Assembly: GCF_900545205.1 (NCBI RefSeq)
Contig: NZ_UQYC01000065.1
Coordinates: 1-9,441, forward strand
DNA from: an uncultured Veillonella sp.
GTDB taxonomy: Bacteria; Bacillota; Negativicutes; Veillonellales; Veillonellaceae
Direction: 5' to 3'
Length of the DNA stretch: 9,441 nt
Shown here: positions 1-5,259 of the stretch, piece by piece
Position numbering within the stretch: position 1 is the stretch's first letter
Layout: each line of letters begins with the position of its first letter
Made by a program: the position numbers and the translations under genes
Notes under the pieces: generated by a model
Seen by the model: only the letters and a program-made list of their open reading frames with translations
Database searches by the model: none
Told to the model about the DNA's origin: nothing

Positions 1-5
1 AGAAA

Positions 6-49
6 GACCCTTATAGGGTCAGAGCAAACCACCCGTTCTACGGGTGGTT
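6..49. repeat. Two adjacent inverted repeats (hairpin pair)
   Basis: The first hairpin has arms GACCCT (6-11) and AGGGTC (15-20) around a 3-nt loop. The second has arms AACCACCCG (27-35) and CGGGTGGTT (41-49) around TTCTA: nine perfect pairs, mostly G-C, in an otherwise A+T-rich region. There is no T-run after the second hairpin on the + strand. On the - strand each stem is followed only by a short T-rich stretch. They could be the terminator region of a gene lying to the left, or the subterminal hairpins of an IS200/IS605-type element end; the style resembles the latter, but no transposase is in the window. The inverted repeats are certain; their role is not. Confidence 0.6.
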
Positions 50-71
50 ATGATTGTGTCTAACATCAAAT

Positions 72-98
72 AAAAACTAAAAAGTCAAAAAATCAAAA
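72..98 (+). promoter_or_regulatory. A-tract, UP-element-like region of groESL
   Basis: Four A-tracts (72-76, 79-83, 87-92, 95-98) lie directly upstream of the groES -35 hexamers. Such runs often bind the RNA polymerase alpha C-terminal domains and raise transcription, which would suit a strongly expressed chaperonin operon. The tracts repeat about every 7-8 bases rather than every helical turn, so phased DNA bending is not implied. The function is inferred from position and composition only. Confidence 0.35.
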
Positions 99-105
99 TT
101 TCTGC

Positions 106-145
106 TTGCATTTATTTTGACATCGGTTATAATAATACATGTAAT
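106..145 (+). promoter_or_regulatory. Two overlapping sigma-A-type promoters of groESL
   Basis: Promoter A is TTGCAT (106-111), a 16-nt spacer, then TATAAT (128-133). Promoter B is TTGACA (117-122), a 17-nt spacer, then TGTAAT (140-145), matching the consensus at 11 of 12 positions. They are offset by about 12 bases. Promoter A would start near position 140 and put CIRCE just inside the transcript. Promoter B would start near 152, inside CIRCE. Either arrangement lets HrcA block transcription. B scores better overall, while A has the perfect -10; I cannot tell which is used, or whether both are. Confidence 0.75.
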
Positions 146-171
146 TAGCACTCGGTAACTTAGAGTGCTAA
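145..171 (+). promoter_or_regulatory. CIRCE operator (HrcA binding site)
   Basis: A perfect inverted repeat: TTAGCACTC (145-153), a 9-nt spacer, then GAGTGCTAA (163-171). This is the canonical CIRCE element, bound by the heat-shock repressor HrcA, whose activity depends on GroEL. It sits at the 3' end of the groES promoters, 41 bases before the groES start codon. It means that groESL is very likely repressed by HrcA and induced by heat or misfolded protein. hrcA itself is not in the window. Confidence 0.97.
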
Positions 172-212
172 TAAATTGTAAATAATAACTAGTAAATAAG
201 GAGTGACATCAT

Positions 213-494
213 ATGTTAAAACCATTAGCTGACCGCGTTCTTCTCCGTTTAGAAGCAAAAGAAGAAAAAACTAAAAGTGGTATTTTCCTTCCTGATACAG
301 CAAAAGAAAAACCTCAAGAAGGTGTAGTTGTAGCTGTAGGTGCTGGTAAAGTATATGACAATGGTCAACGTGTAGCTCCAGAAGTTAAAGTTGGCGATAC
401 TGTTATGTTCGCAAAATATGCAGGTAGCGAATTAGAAATCGATGGCGCTACTCATTTGATCATTAGCGAACGCGATATCTTAGCAGTATTATAA
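213..494 (+). CDS. groES: Co-chaperonin GroES (Hsp10)
   Basis: Encodes 93 residues, the usual length of bacterial GroES. Seven subunits form the cytoplasmic lid that caps the GroEL ring and encloses the folding client. The N-terminal signature (KPLADRVLLR, residues 3-12) and the mobile loop that contacts GroEL (about 16-34, with GIFL at 23-26) are visible, followed by the GVVVAVG and VKVGDTVMFAKYAG strands of the beta-barrel and a C-terminal ERDILAVL. The ATG start has a strong SD, AAGGAG (198-203), nine bases upstream. Two stop codons stand in tandem (TAA then TAG). It is first in the groESL operon behind CIRCE, so HrcA control is expected. Confidence 0.98.
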   Translation: MLKPLADRVLLRLEAKEEKTKSGIFLPDTAKEKPQEGVVVAVGAGKVYDNGQRVAPEVKVGDTVMFAKYAGSELEIDGATHLIISERDILAVL

Positions 495-575
495 TAGCTA
501 ACTTATAGCTTTATCAGGCTAACTATACTATTGATATATTACTTATTGCTTTAGGGCATATAATTCATTACATTG

Positions 576-597
576 GATAGTGTTACTATCTAGGAGG
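576..597 (+). promoter_or_regulatory. Hairpin abutting the groEL ribosome binding site
   Basis: Arms GATAGT (576-581) and ACTATC (585-590) form a 3-nt-loop hairpin, extendable by a G-T wobble and a T-A pair into the first base of the SD. The SD is AGGAGG (592-597), eight bases before the groEL ATG. The stem ends where the SD begins. It could tune translation or mark an mRNA processing site between groES and groEL. The sequence is clear; the role is inferred. Confidence 0.4.
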
Positions 598-605
598 TAA
601 TACAT

Positions 606-2231
606 ATGGCAAAAGAAATCTTGTTTAATGAAGAAGCTCGTCGCGCATTAGGCCGTGGCGTTGATCAATTGGCAAATGCTGTAAAAGTTACATTAGGACC
701 AAAAGGCCGTAATGTTGTATTGGATAAAAAATTCGGTTCTCCAACAATCACAAACGATGGTGTAACAATTGCTCGTGATATCGAACTTCCAGATCCATTT
801 GAAAACATGGGTGCTCAATTAGTTAAAGAAGTTGCTACTAAAACTAATGACGTAGCAGGTGACGGTACTACTACTGCAACTGTATTGGCACAAGCTATGA
901 TTCAAGAAGGTATGCGCAACGTAGCAGCTGGTGCTAACCCAATGATCTTGAAAAAAGGTATTGAAACAGCAGTAAAAACTTTGGTAGAAGAAATTAAAAA
1001 ACGCTCCATTAAAGTTTCTGGTAAAGCTGAAATCGCACAAGTTGCTAGCGTATCTGCAGCTGATGAAGAAATTGGTGGTTTGATTGCTGAAGCTATGGAA
1101 AAAGTTGGTAACGACGGCGTTATCACTGTAGAAGAATCCAAAGGCTTGCAAACAGCATTAAACGTAGTAGAAGGTATGCAATTCGACCGCGGTTACATTT
1201 CCCCATACATGGTAACTGATCCTGACCGTATGGAAGCAGTTATGGATAACCCATACATCTTGATTACTGACCGTAAAATTAGTGCTATCGCAGATATGTT
1301 GCCAACACTTGAAAAAGTTGTAAAAGCAGGTAAAGAACTTCTTATCATCGCTGAAGATGTAGAAGGTGAAGCATTGGCTACATTGGTAGTAAACCGCTTA
1401 CGTGGTACATTCAAAGCTGTAGCAGTTAAAGCTCCTGGCTTCGGTGACCGTCGTAAAGCTATGCTTGAAGATATCGCTATTTTGACTGGTGGCACTGTAA
1501 TTACTGAAGATATGGGCCGTAAACTTGATTCTGTAGAACTTACAGATCTTGGTACAGCTCGTCAAGTTCGTATCACTAAAGATGAAACTACAATCATCGA
1601 TGGTGTAGGCGATAAAGATGTTATCGCTAAACGCGTTAGCCAAATCCGTGCACAAGTAGAAGAAACAACTTCTGAATTCGACCGTGAAAAATTACAAGAA
1701 CGTCTTGCTAAATTGTCCGGTGGTGTTGCAGTTATCGAAGTAGGTGCTGCTACAGAAGTAGAAATGAAAGATAAAAAACTTCGTATCGAAGACGCATTGA
1801 ACGCAACTCGTGCTGCTGTTGAAGAAGGTATCGTAGCTGGTGGTGGTACTACATTCATCGATATCATCCCTGCATTGAACACATTGGAAGCTACTGGTGA
1901 TGTTCAAACTGGTATTAACCTTGTTAAACGTGCAGTAGAAGAACCACTTCGTCAAATCGCTTATAATGCTGGTCTTGAAGGTTCCGTTGTAGTTGAAAAA
2001 GTTAAAAACACTGAAGCTGGCGTTGGTTTCAATGCTTTGACTGAAGAATACATCGACATGGTAAAAGCTGGTATCGTGGATCCTGCAAAAGTTACACGTT
2101 CTGCTCTTCAAAATGCTGCATCCATCGCATCTCTTGTATTGACTACTGAAACAATCGTAGCTGACAAAGTAGAAGAAAATGCTGCAGTACCTGCAATGCC
2201 TCCAATGGGTGGCATGGGCGGTATGATGTAA
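606..2231 (+). CDS. groEL: Chaperonin GroEL (Hsp60)
   Basis: Encodes 541 residues, close to the usual 540-548. It forms the tetradecameric cytoplasmic double ring that folds non-native proteins using ATP and GroES. Visible landmarks are VTLGPKGRNVVLD (28-40), the nucleotide-binding GDGTTT (85-90) with D86 equivalent to E. coli D87, and the RIEDALNATRAAVEEGIVAGGG block in which D396 corresponds to the catalytic D398 of E. coli. The tail is the typical Gly-Met repeat ending GGMGGMM. It starts with ATG behind a perfect AGGAGG SD. It lies 111 bases after groES, an unusually wide gap, and no good promoter is visible in that gap, so it is probably cotranscribed from the CIRCE promoter. Codon use looks optimised, as expected for an abundant protein. 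Confidence 0.99.
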   Translation: MAKEILFNEEARRALGRGVDQLANAVKVTLGPKGRNVVLDKKFGSPTITNDGVTIARDIELPDPFENMGAQLVKEVATKTNDVAGDGTTTATVLAQAMIQEGMRNVAAGANPMILKKGIETAVKTLVEEIKKRSIKVSGKAEIAQVASVSAADEEIGGLIAEAMEKVGNDGVITVEESKGLQTALNVVEGMQFDRGYISPYMVTDPDRMEAVMDNPYILITDRKISAIADMLPTLEKVVKAGKELLIIAEDVEGEALATLVVNRLRGTFKAVAVKAPGFGDRRKAMLEDIAILTGGTVITEDMGRKLDSVELTDLGTARQVRITKDETTIIDGVGDKDVIAKRVSQIRAQVEETTSEFDREKLQERLAKLSGGVAVIEVGAATEVEMKDKKLRIEDALNATRAAVEEGIVAGGGTTFIDIIPALNTLEATGDVQTGINLVKRAVEEPLRQIAYNAGLEGSVVVEKVKNTEAGVGFNALTEEYIDMVKAGIVDPAKVTRSALQNAASIASLVLTTETIVADKVEENAAVPAMPPMGGMGGMM

Positions 2232-2264
2232 TCAACTGCTTAGCACATAATCTATAAGATTTAG

Positions 2265-2319
2265 AATAATCCTAATGAATTAGGAACTATATGTTCACTT
2301 TTTCATTAGGATTATTTTT
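2265..2319 (+). terminator. Rho-independent terminator of groESL
   Basis: Arms AATAATCCTAATGAA (2265-2279) and TTCATTAGGATTATT (2302-2316) give 15 uninterrupted pairs around a 22-nt loop, ending in a T-run (2315-2319). The stem is A+T-rich but long. The left arm can also pair with TTAGGA inside the loop (2280-2285), so an alternative small hairpin is possible. It lies 33 bases past the groEL stop and ends the chaperonin operon. Confidence 0.85.
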
Positions 2320-2345
2320 GTATGTGGATTATCAAATCGATAAAA

Positions 2346-2374
2346 TTGATTTTGTATACAACATATGTTATAAT
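2346..2374 (+). promoter_or_regulatory. Upstream promoter of doxX (P1)
   Basis: TTGATT (2346-2351), a 17-nt spacer, then TATAAT (2369-2374). The predicted start is near 2381. Palindromes overlap it: AACATATGTT (2360-2369) runs into the -10, and a 14-bp perfect palindrome (2372-2385) covers the end of the -10 and the start site. A repressor could act here. The alternative is that it is a weak or inactive copy of the stronger promoter 56 bases downstream. Confidence 0.6.
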
Positions 2375-2385
2375 TCTATAGAATT
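2372..2385. promoter_or_regulatory. Perfect 14-bp palindrome over the doxX P1 start site
   Basis: AATTCTATAGAATT is symmetrical over all 14 bases and lies where a repressor would occlude the -10 and transcription start of P1. I do not recognise it as a known regulator's site. A short A+T-rich palindrome can also arise by chance, so the operator role is inference from position. Confidence 0.4.
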
Positions 2386-2401
2386 TAATATTGAGTCTAG
2401 T

Positions 2402-2430
2402 TTGACACAGTAGTTACTGACCTTTATAAT
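2402..2430 (+). promoter_or_regulatory. Perfect-consensus promoter of doxX (P2)
   Basis: TTGACA (2402-2407), a 17-nt spacer, then TATAAT (2425-2430): 12 of 12 matches with ideal spacing. The predicted start is near 2437, giving a leader of about 43 bases before the doxX ATG. The spacer contains an inverted repeat, CAGTA (2408-2412) and TACTG (2415-2419), placed where a bound protein would block polymerase. A second inverted repeat, ATCGAA (2437-2442) and TTCGAT (2447-2452), lies right at the start of the transcript. A consensus promoter is normally very strong, so control by a repressor is plausible. Confidence 0.88.
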
Positions 2431-2479
2431 ATGGTTATCGAATTATTTCGATGTTGTTTAACCTGAAAGAAGGATTACT

Positions 2480-2896
2480 ATGTTGAGCTTTATTTTTAAA
2501 AGTAAACCTAATTATGTTAATTTCGGCCTCTTAGTTTATCGTTTGGCACTTGGTATTTCCATGTTTTATCATGGATATTTAAAGTATTTGAGCGGTGCTG
2601 AAGGCCTTTATAAAGTTGGAGCTATGTTGGCACCATTAGGTGTACCTGGTGGTTATGAAATATTAGGTACTATGGCAGCATATGCAGAAATGATAGGTGG
2701 CGTACTTATAGCAATTGGTCTGTTTACACGAATTGGATCTTTGCTACTTATAGGTACATTAGCTATGGCAACAACATTAAGTCTTAGTGGCAGCTTCTTT
2801 AGCTGGGATTATCCATCTCAAATGGGATTCGGTGCACTTATGTTGTTCTTTGTTGGTGCTGGTCGCTATAGCCTAGATAAAGCTTTATTTAAATAA
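2480..2896 (+). CDS. DoxX family integral membrane protein
   Basis: Encodes 138 residues, the usual size for the DoxX/DoxD-like superfamily. Four membrane segments are apparent at about 16-34, 60-82, 85-104 and 113-130. Family landmarks are the RLALG...FYHGYLK stretch (21-35) in the first helix, E70 followed by IGGVLIAIGLFTR (72-84), and the charged loop after it. Family members are linked to quinone or thiosulfate redox chemistry and, in some bacteria, to oxidative-stress defence with partner enzymes; no such partner is adjacent here, so the specific role is unknown. The ATG follows AAGGA (2470-2474) by five bases. It has its own strong promoter and a terminator, so it looks monocistronic, apart from possible readthrough into lysA. 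Confidence 0.85.
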   Translation: MLSFIFKSKPNYVNFGLLVYRLALGISMFYHGYLKYLSGAEGLYKVGAMLAPLGVPGGYEILGTMAAYAEMIGGVLIAIGLFTRIGSLLLIGTLAMATTLSLSGSFFSWDYPSQMGFGALMLFFVGAGRYSLDKALFK

Positions 2897-2909
2897 TAAT
2901 TAGGATAAT

Positions 2910-2938
2910 AGACTCGTCGATTGATGAGTCTTTTATTT
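2910..2938 (+). terminator. Terminator or attenuator between doxX and lysA
   Basis: Arms AGACTCGTC (2910-2918) and GATGAGTCT (2923-2931) pair over nine bases with one G-T wobble around a GATT tetraloop, followed by TTTTATTT (2931-2938). This is a standard intrinsic terminator for doxX. It ends only 16 bases before the lysA ATG, and I see no convincing promoter after it, so lysA may depend on readthrough. Confidence 0.85.
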
Positions 2939-2954
2939 GTGTAGCGAGGTTATT

Positions 2955-4211
2955 ATGAATACAAAAACAGTTCCGTTTACAGCTGAACAATTAGAAAATA
3001 TTATTGCCCAATATCCAACGCCATTTCATATTTACGATGAAGAAGGTATCATTGAAAATATGAAATCTTTCATCGATGCATTTTCTTGGAATAAAGGGTT
3101 TAAACAATATTTTGCTGTAAAAGCGACTCCAAATCCATATATTATGCGTGTGTTACAAAAACTTGGCGTAGGTGCAGACTGCTCTTCCTTGGCAGAGTTG
3201 ATGCTATGCGAAAAAGTGGGCATTACAGGTCATGATATTATGTTCACATCTAATGACACACCTTATGTGGAATATAAAAAAGCATTAGAAATGGGTGCTA
3301 TTATCAACCTAGATGATATTACTCATATTGAATATTTAGAAAAAAATCATGGTTCTTTGCCTGATACGTTCTGCGTTCGTTATAACCCAGGCTCCTTAAA
3401 AGAAGGTGGCAATACAATTATTGGCCTTCCTGAAGAAGCTAAATACGGTATGACTCGTGAACAAATTTTTGAAGCATACAAACAACTACAAGCAAAAGGT
3501 GTAAAACACTTTGGTATCCATACAATGGTTGTTTCTAATGAGCTTGATATCGATGGCTTAGTTGGCACTGCTGAACTTTGCTTCAATCTTGCTGTAGATA
3601 TCAAAAATGAACTAGGCATCAATGTTGAGTTTATCGATCTTGGTGGTGGCGTAGGTGTTGCTTATAAACCAGAACAAACACCTGTAGATTTCAAAGCGCT
3701 TAGCAAGGGTGTAGAAGAGGCTTACAATAGAATTCTCGTAGCTAATGGTCTTGGTGATGTAGCATTAGCTTATGAATGTGGTCGTATGGTTACAGGTCCA
3801 TTTGGGTACCTTGTTTCTACAGCGATTCATAAAAAAGATATTTATCGTCATTACATTGGTCTTGATTCTTGTATGGCAAATCTTATGCGTCCAGCATTAT
3901 ATGGCTCTTATCACCATATTACTGTTATGGGGAAAGAGAATGCGCCTAAGGACCATGTATATGATGTAACAGGTTCTTTATGTGAAAATAATGATAAATT
4001 TGCTATTCAACGTGAGTTGCCAAAAATTGATATTGGCGATCGTATCATCATTCACGATGCTGGTGCACATGGTCACTCCATGGGCTTTAACTATAATGGT
4101 AAATTACGTTCTGCTGAGTTATTATTACATAAAGATGGCTCTGTAACACAAATTCGTCGTGCTGAAACATATGATGATTTGTTTGGCACTCTCGATTTCT
4201 CCAACCTATAA
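2955..4211 (+). CDS. lysA: Diaminopimelate decarboxylase
   Basis: Encodes 418 residues of a fold-type III PLP enzyme. LysA decarboxylates meso-diaminopimelate to lysine, the last step of the cytoplasmic lysine pathway. PLP lysine K56 lies in YFAVKATPNP. The GADCSSLAE block (74-82), the phosphate-binding GGGVG (230-234), ECGR (274-277), the substrate-side C343-E344 in GSLCENNDKF, and the C-terminal HDAGAHGHSMGFNYNG (367-382) are all visible. The overall pattern matches the streptococcal type of LysA as I remember it. Related fold-III enzymes act on lysine, ornithine or carboxynorspermidine, but the CENND and AGAHG blocks favour LysA. I chose the ATG at 2955 behind GAGGT (2946-2950). An in-frame TTG at 2937 would lie in the terminator T-run and lacks an SD. 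A hairpin terminator sits just upstream. Confidence 0.88.
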   Translation: MNTKTVPFTAEQLENIIAQYPTPFHIYDEEGIIENMKSFIDAFSWNKGFKQYFAVKATPNPYIMRVLQKLGVGADCSSLAELMLCEKVGITGHDIMFTSNDTPYVEYKKALEMGAIINLDDITHIEYLEKNHGSLPDTFCVRYNPGSLKEGGNTIIGLPEEAKYGMTREQIFEAYKQLQAKGVKHFGIHTMVVSNELDIDGLVGTAELCFNLAVDIKNELGINVEFIDLGGGVGVAYKPEQTPVDFKALSKGVEEAYNRILVANGLGDVALAYECGRMVTGPFGYLVSTAIHKKDIYRHYIGLDSCMANLMRPALYGSYHHITVMGKENAPKDHVYDVTGSLCENNDKFAIQRELPKIDIGDRIIIHDAGAHGHSMGFNYNGKLRSAELLLHKDGSVTQIRRAETYDDLFGTLDFSNL

Positions 4212-4249
4212 TTTAATATTGAGAATCGAATAGGATGAGAATGAATATT

Positions 4250-4293
4250 ATTAAAAGCCTATCAATATATGTAATATATGATATTCTTTTAAT
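4250..4293 (+). other. A+T-rich extended stem-loop downstream of lysA
   Basis: Outer arms ATTAAAAG (4250-4257) and CTTTTAAT (4286-4293) pair perfectly. Inside, ATC(A)ATATAT and ATATATGAT form a second stem with one bulged A around a GTA loop. It lies 38 bases past the lysA stop. No clean T-run follows, so it is only a weak candidate terminator for lysA; it may instead protect the 3' end of the message. A further 6-bp inverted repeat, ATTCCT/AGGAAT (4292-4297 and 4310-4315), follows it. Confidence 0.4.
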
Positions 4294-4318
4294 TCCTGTA
4301 TATTTTAGTAGGAATATC

Positions 4319-4347
4319 TTGCTATCATTTAGATAAGAATGTATAAT
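4319..4347 (+). promoter_or_regulatory. Promoter upstream of the suf leader
   Basis: TTGCTA (4319-4324), a 17-nt spacer, then a perfect TATAAT (4342-4347). The predicted start is near 4354. A strong terminator lies only about 70 bases downstream, so this promoter gives either a short RNA or a leader for suf that needs readthrough. It is one of two candidate promoters for the suf operon. Confidence 0.65.
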
Positions 4348-4353
4348 AATTGT

Positions 4354-4426
4354 AGATTGTTATGCACATACTTGCTAAGTTGGCGAGAATTACGGCGGTA
4401 TTCACGTTAGTGCGTACCGCCTTTTT
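4354..4426 (+). ncRNA. Putative short leader RNA or small RNA before suf
   Basis: The interval between the predicted start of the 4319-4347 promoter and the end of the terminator at 4426 would be an RNA of about 73 bases. It contains a 5-bp stem, CTTGC (4371-4375) with GCGAG (4383-4387), then the GC-rich terminator stem. No open reading frame with an SD is apparent. It could be an attenuated leader of sufC or an independent small RNA. It does not match any riboswitch class I can recognise. Both ends are predicted, not observed. Confidence 0.35.
4394..4426 (+). terminator. GC-rich intrinsic terminator in the suf leader
   Basis: GGCGGTA (4394-4400) pairs with TACCGCC (4415-4421), and inside it CAC (4403-4405) pairs with GTG (4410-4412) around GTTA. 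A run of five Ts follows (4422-4426). It is the strongest terminator in the window. It lies 183 bases past the lysA stop and 82 before the sufC start, so it could end the lysA transcript, end a short RNA, or attenuate suf. Confidence 0.88.
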
Positions 4427-4430
4427 ATAT

Positions 4431-4458
4431 GTGTCAGTATATACGTTTTACATATAAC
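4431..4458 (+). promoter_or_regulatory. Candidate proximal promoter of the suf operon
   Basis: GTGTCA (4431-4436, 4 of 6 matches), a 16-nt spacer, then TATAAC (4453-4458, 5 of 6). The predicted start is near 4464, after the GC-rich terminator, so it would transcribe suf without attenuation. It is weak by sequence and could be fortuitous. It is the best candidate between the terminator and sufC. Confidence 0.4.
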
Positions 4459-4461
4459 GAT

Positions 4462-4486
4462 TGTATGCCTCGATATTGAGGATACA
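4462..4486. promoter_or_regulatory. Inverted repeat in front of sufC (possible operator)
   Basis: TGTAT-G-CCTC (4462-4471) pairs with GAGGATACA (4478-4486): nine pairs with a single bulged G and a 6-nt loop, GATATT. As DNA it is a near-symmetrical site centred on a 6-bp core. As RNA it is a hairpin ending eight bases before the sufC SD. An Fe-S-sensing Rrf2-family repressor would be a natural candidate to bind here, but the spacing between CC and GG does not fit the IscR type-2 pattern, so I do not name a regulator. Confidence 0.45.
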
Positions 4487-4507
4487 TAATAAAAAGGAGT
4501 GAACATT

Positions 4508-5251
4508 TTGGCTGAATTACTTCAGATAAAAGATTTAAAGGTATCCGTTGAAGATAAACAAATCTTGAAAGGTATCAACTTAACAATTAATAAAGGTGAA
4601 ATTCACGTTGTAATGGGCACAAATGGTGCAGGTAAGTCTACACTTGCTAATGCTATCATGGGTAACTCTACATATACTGTAGACAGCGGCTCCATTATTT
4701 TTGATGGTAAAGATATTACAGAAGATGCAGTAAACGATCGTGCAAAAGCTGGTATTTTCATGTCCTTCCAAAACCCAATTTCTATTCCTGGTATCACTGT
4801 AGAAAACTTCATTCGTACAGCGAAATCTACAATTACTGGTGAAAATGTACGTGCCTTATCCTTCAAAAAAGAATTGAAAGAAAAAATGGATGAATTATCC
4901 TTTGATTTGTCCTACGCACAACGTTATGTAAATGAAGGTTTCTCCGGTGGTGAACGCAAGAAAAATGAAATTCTTCAAATGTCCATTTTGAATCCTAAAT
5001 TGGCTATTCTTGATGAAACTGACTCCGGTCTTGACGTAGATGCAGTTCGTATCGTATCCGAAGGCGTACAACGTTTCCACAACGAAGACAATGCTGTATT
5101 GATCATCACTCACCACAACCAAATCTTGCAAAAATTAAAACCTGACTATGTTCATGTATTGATCAACGGTAAGATCGTTAAAACTGGTGATGCTTCTCTT
5201 GTACGTGAAATCGAAGAAAAAGGTTACGACGCATACAAAGCATTAGCATAG
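4508..5251 (+). CDS. sufC: Fe-S cluster assembly ATPase SufC
   Basis: Encodes 247 residues, matching E. coli SufC (248). It is the cytoplasmic ABC-type ATPase of the SufBCD scaffold complex; ATP binding makes SufC dimerise and remodel SufB-SufD for cluster assembly. Visible are Walker A GTNGAGKST (37-45), the Q-loop Q88, the signature FSGGE (145-149), Walker B LAILDE (165-170) with catalytic E170, the D-loop SGLD, and the H-loop H202. There is no membrane segment, as expected for SufC. I place the start at TTG 4508, eight bases after AAGGAG (4494-4499). The alternative GTG at 4499 overlaps that SD and would add three residues. It is the first gene of the suf operon. Confidence 0.97.
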   Translation: MAELLQIKDLKVSVEDKQILKGINLTINKGEIHVVMGTNGAGKSTLANAIMGNSTYTVDSGSIIFDGKDITEDAVNDRAKAGIFMSFQNPISIPGITVENFIRTAKSTITGENVRALSFKKELKEKMDELSFDLSYAQRYVNEGFSGGERKKNEILQMSILNPKLAILDETDSGLDVDAVRIVSEGVQRFHNEDNAVLIITHHNQILQKLKPDYVHVLINGKIVKTGDASLVREIEEKGYDAYKALA

Positions 5252-5259
5252 GAGGCACA

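Noticed and set aside
531..564. Promoter for groEL (TTGATA with TATAAT at 559-564)
   Set aside because: The spacer is 22 bases, and the nearer -35 candidates give 7 or 14 bases; none is acceptable.
1692..2111. Minus-strand open frame of 139 codons inside groEL
   Set aside because: It is a shadow of the strongly biased groEL codons, with an implausible composition of Ser, Phe, Cys and Asn. The other antisense frames in groEL, lysA, sufC and sufS were rejected for the same reason.
2897..2954. Possible lysine riboswitch before lysA
   Set aside because: Only 58 bases are available, mostly taken by the terminator hairpin; the lysine aptamer needs well over 150 bases with five helices.
2937..2954. 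In-frame TTG start for lysA at 2937, six codons upstream
   Set aside because: It lies inside the terminator T-run with no SD, whereas ATG 2955 has GAGGT just upstream.
2382..4223. Exact 14-base repeat AATTTAATATTGAG at 2382-2395 and 4210-4223
   Set aside because: One such match is about what chance gives in this length of A+T-rich sequence; the copies have different contexts and no other shared bases nearby.
4394..4421. T-box-like TACCGCC in the suf leader
   Set aside because: The T-box core TGGNACCGCG is not matched (GTGCGTACCGCC has an insertion and a wrong last base). The motif is on the 3' arm of the terminator, and the leader is far too short for a T-box specifier domain.
4499..4507. 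GTG start for sufC at 4499
   Set aside because: The GTG shares bases with the SD AAGGAG, so it cannot be read from that site; TTG 4508 has proper spacing and gives the family length.
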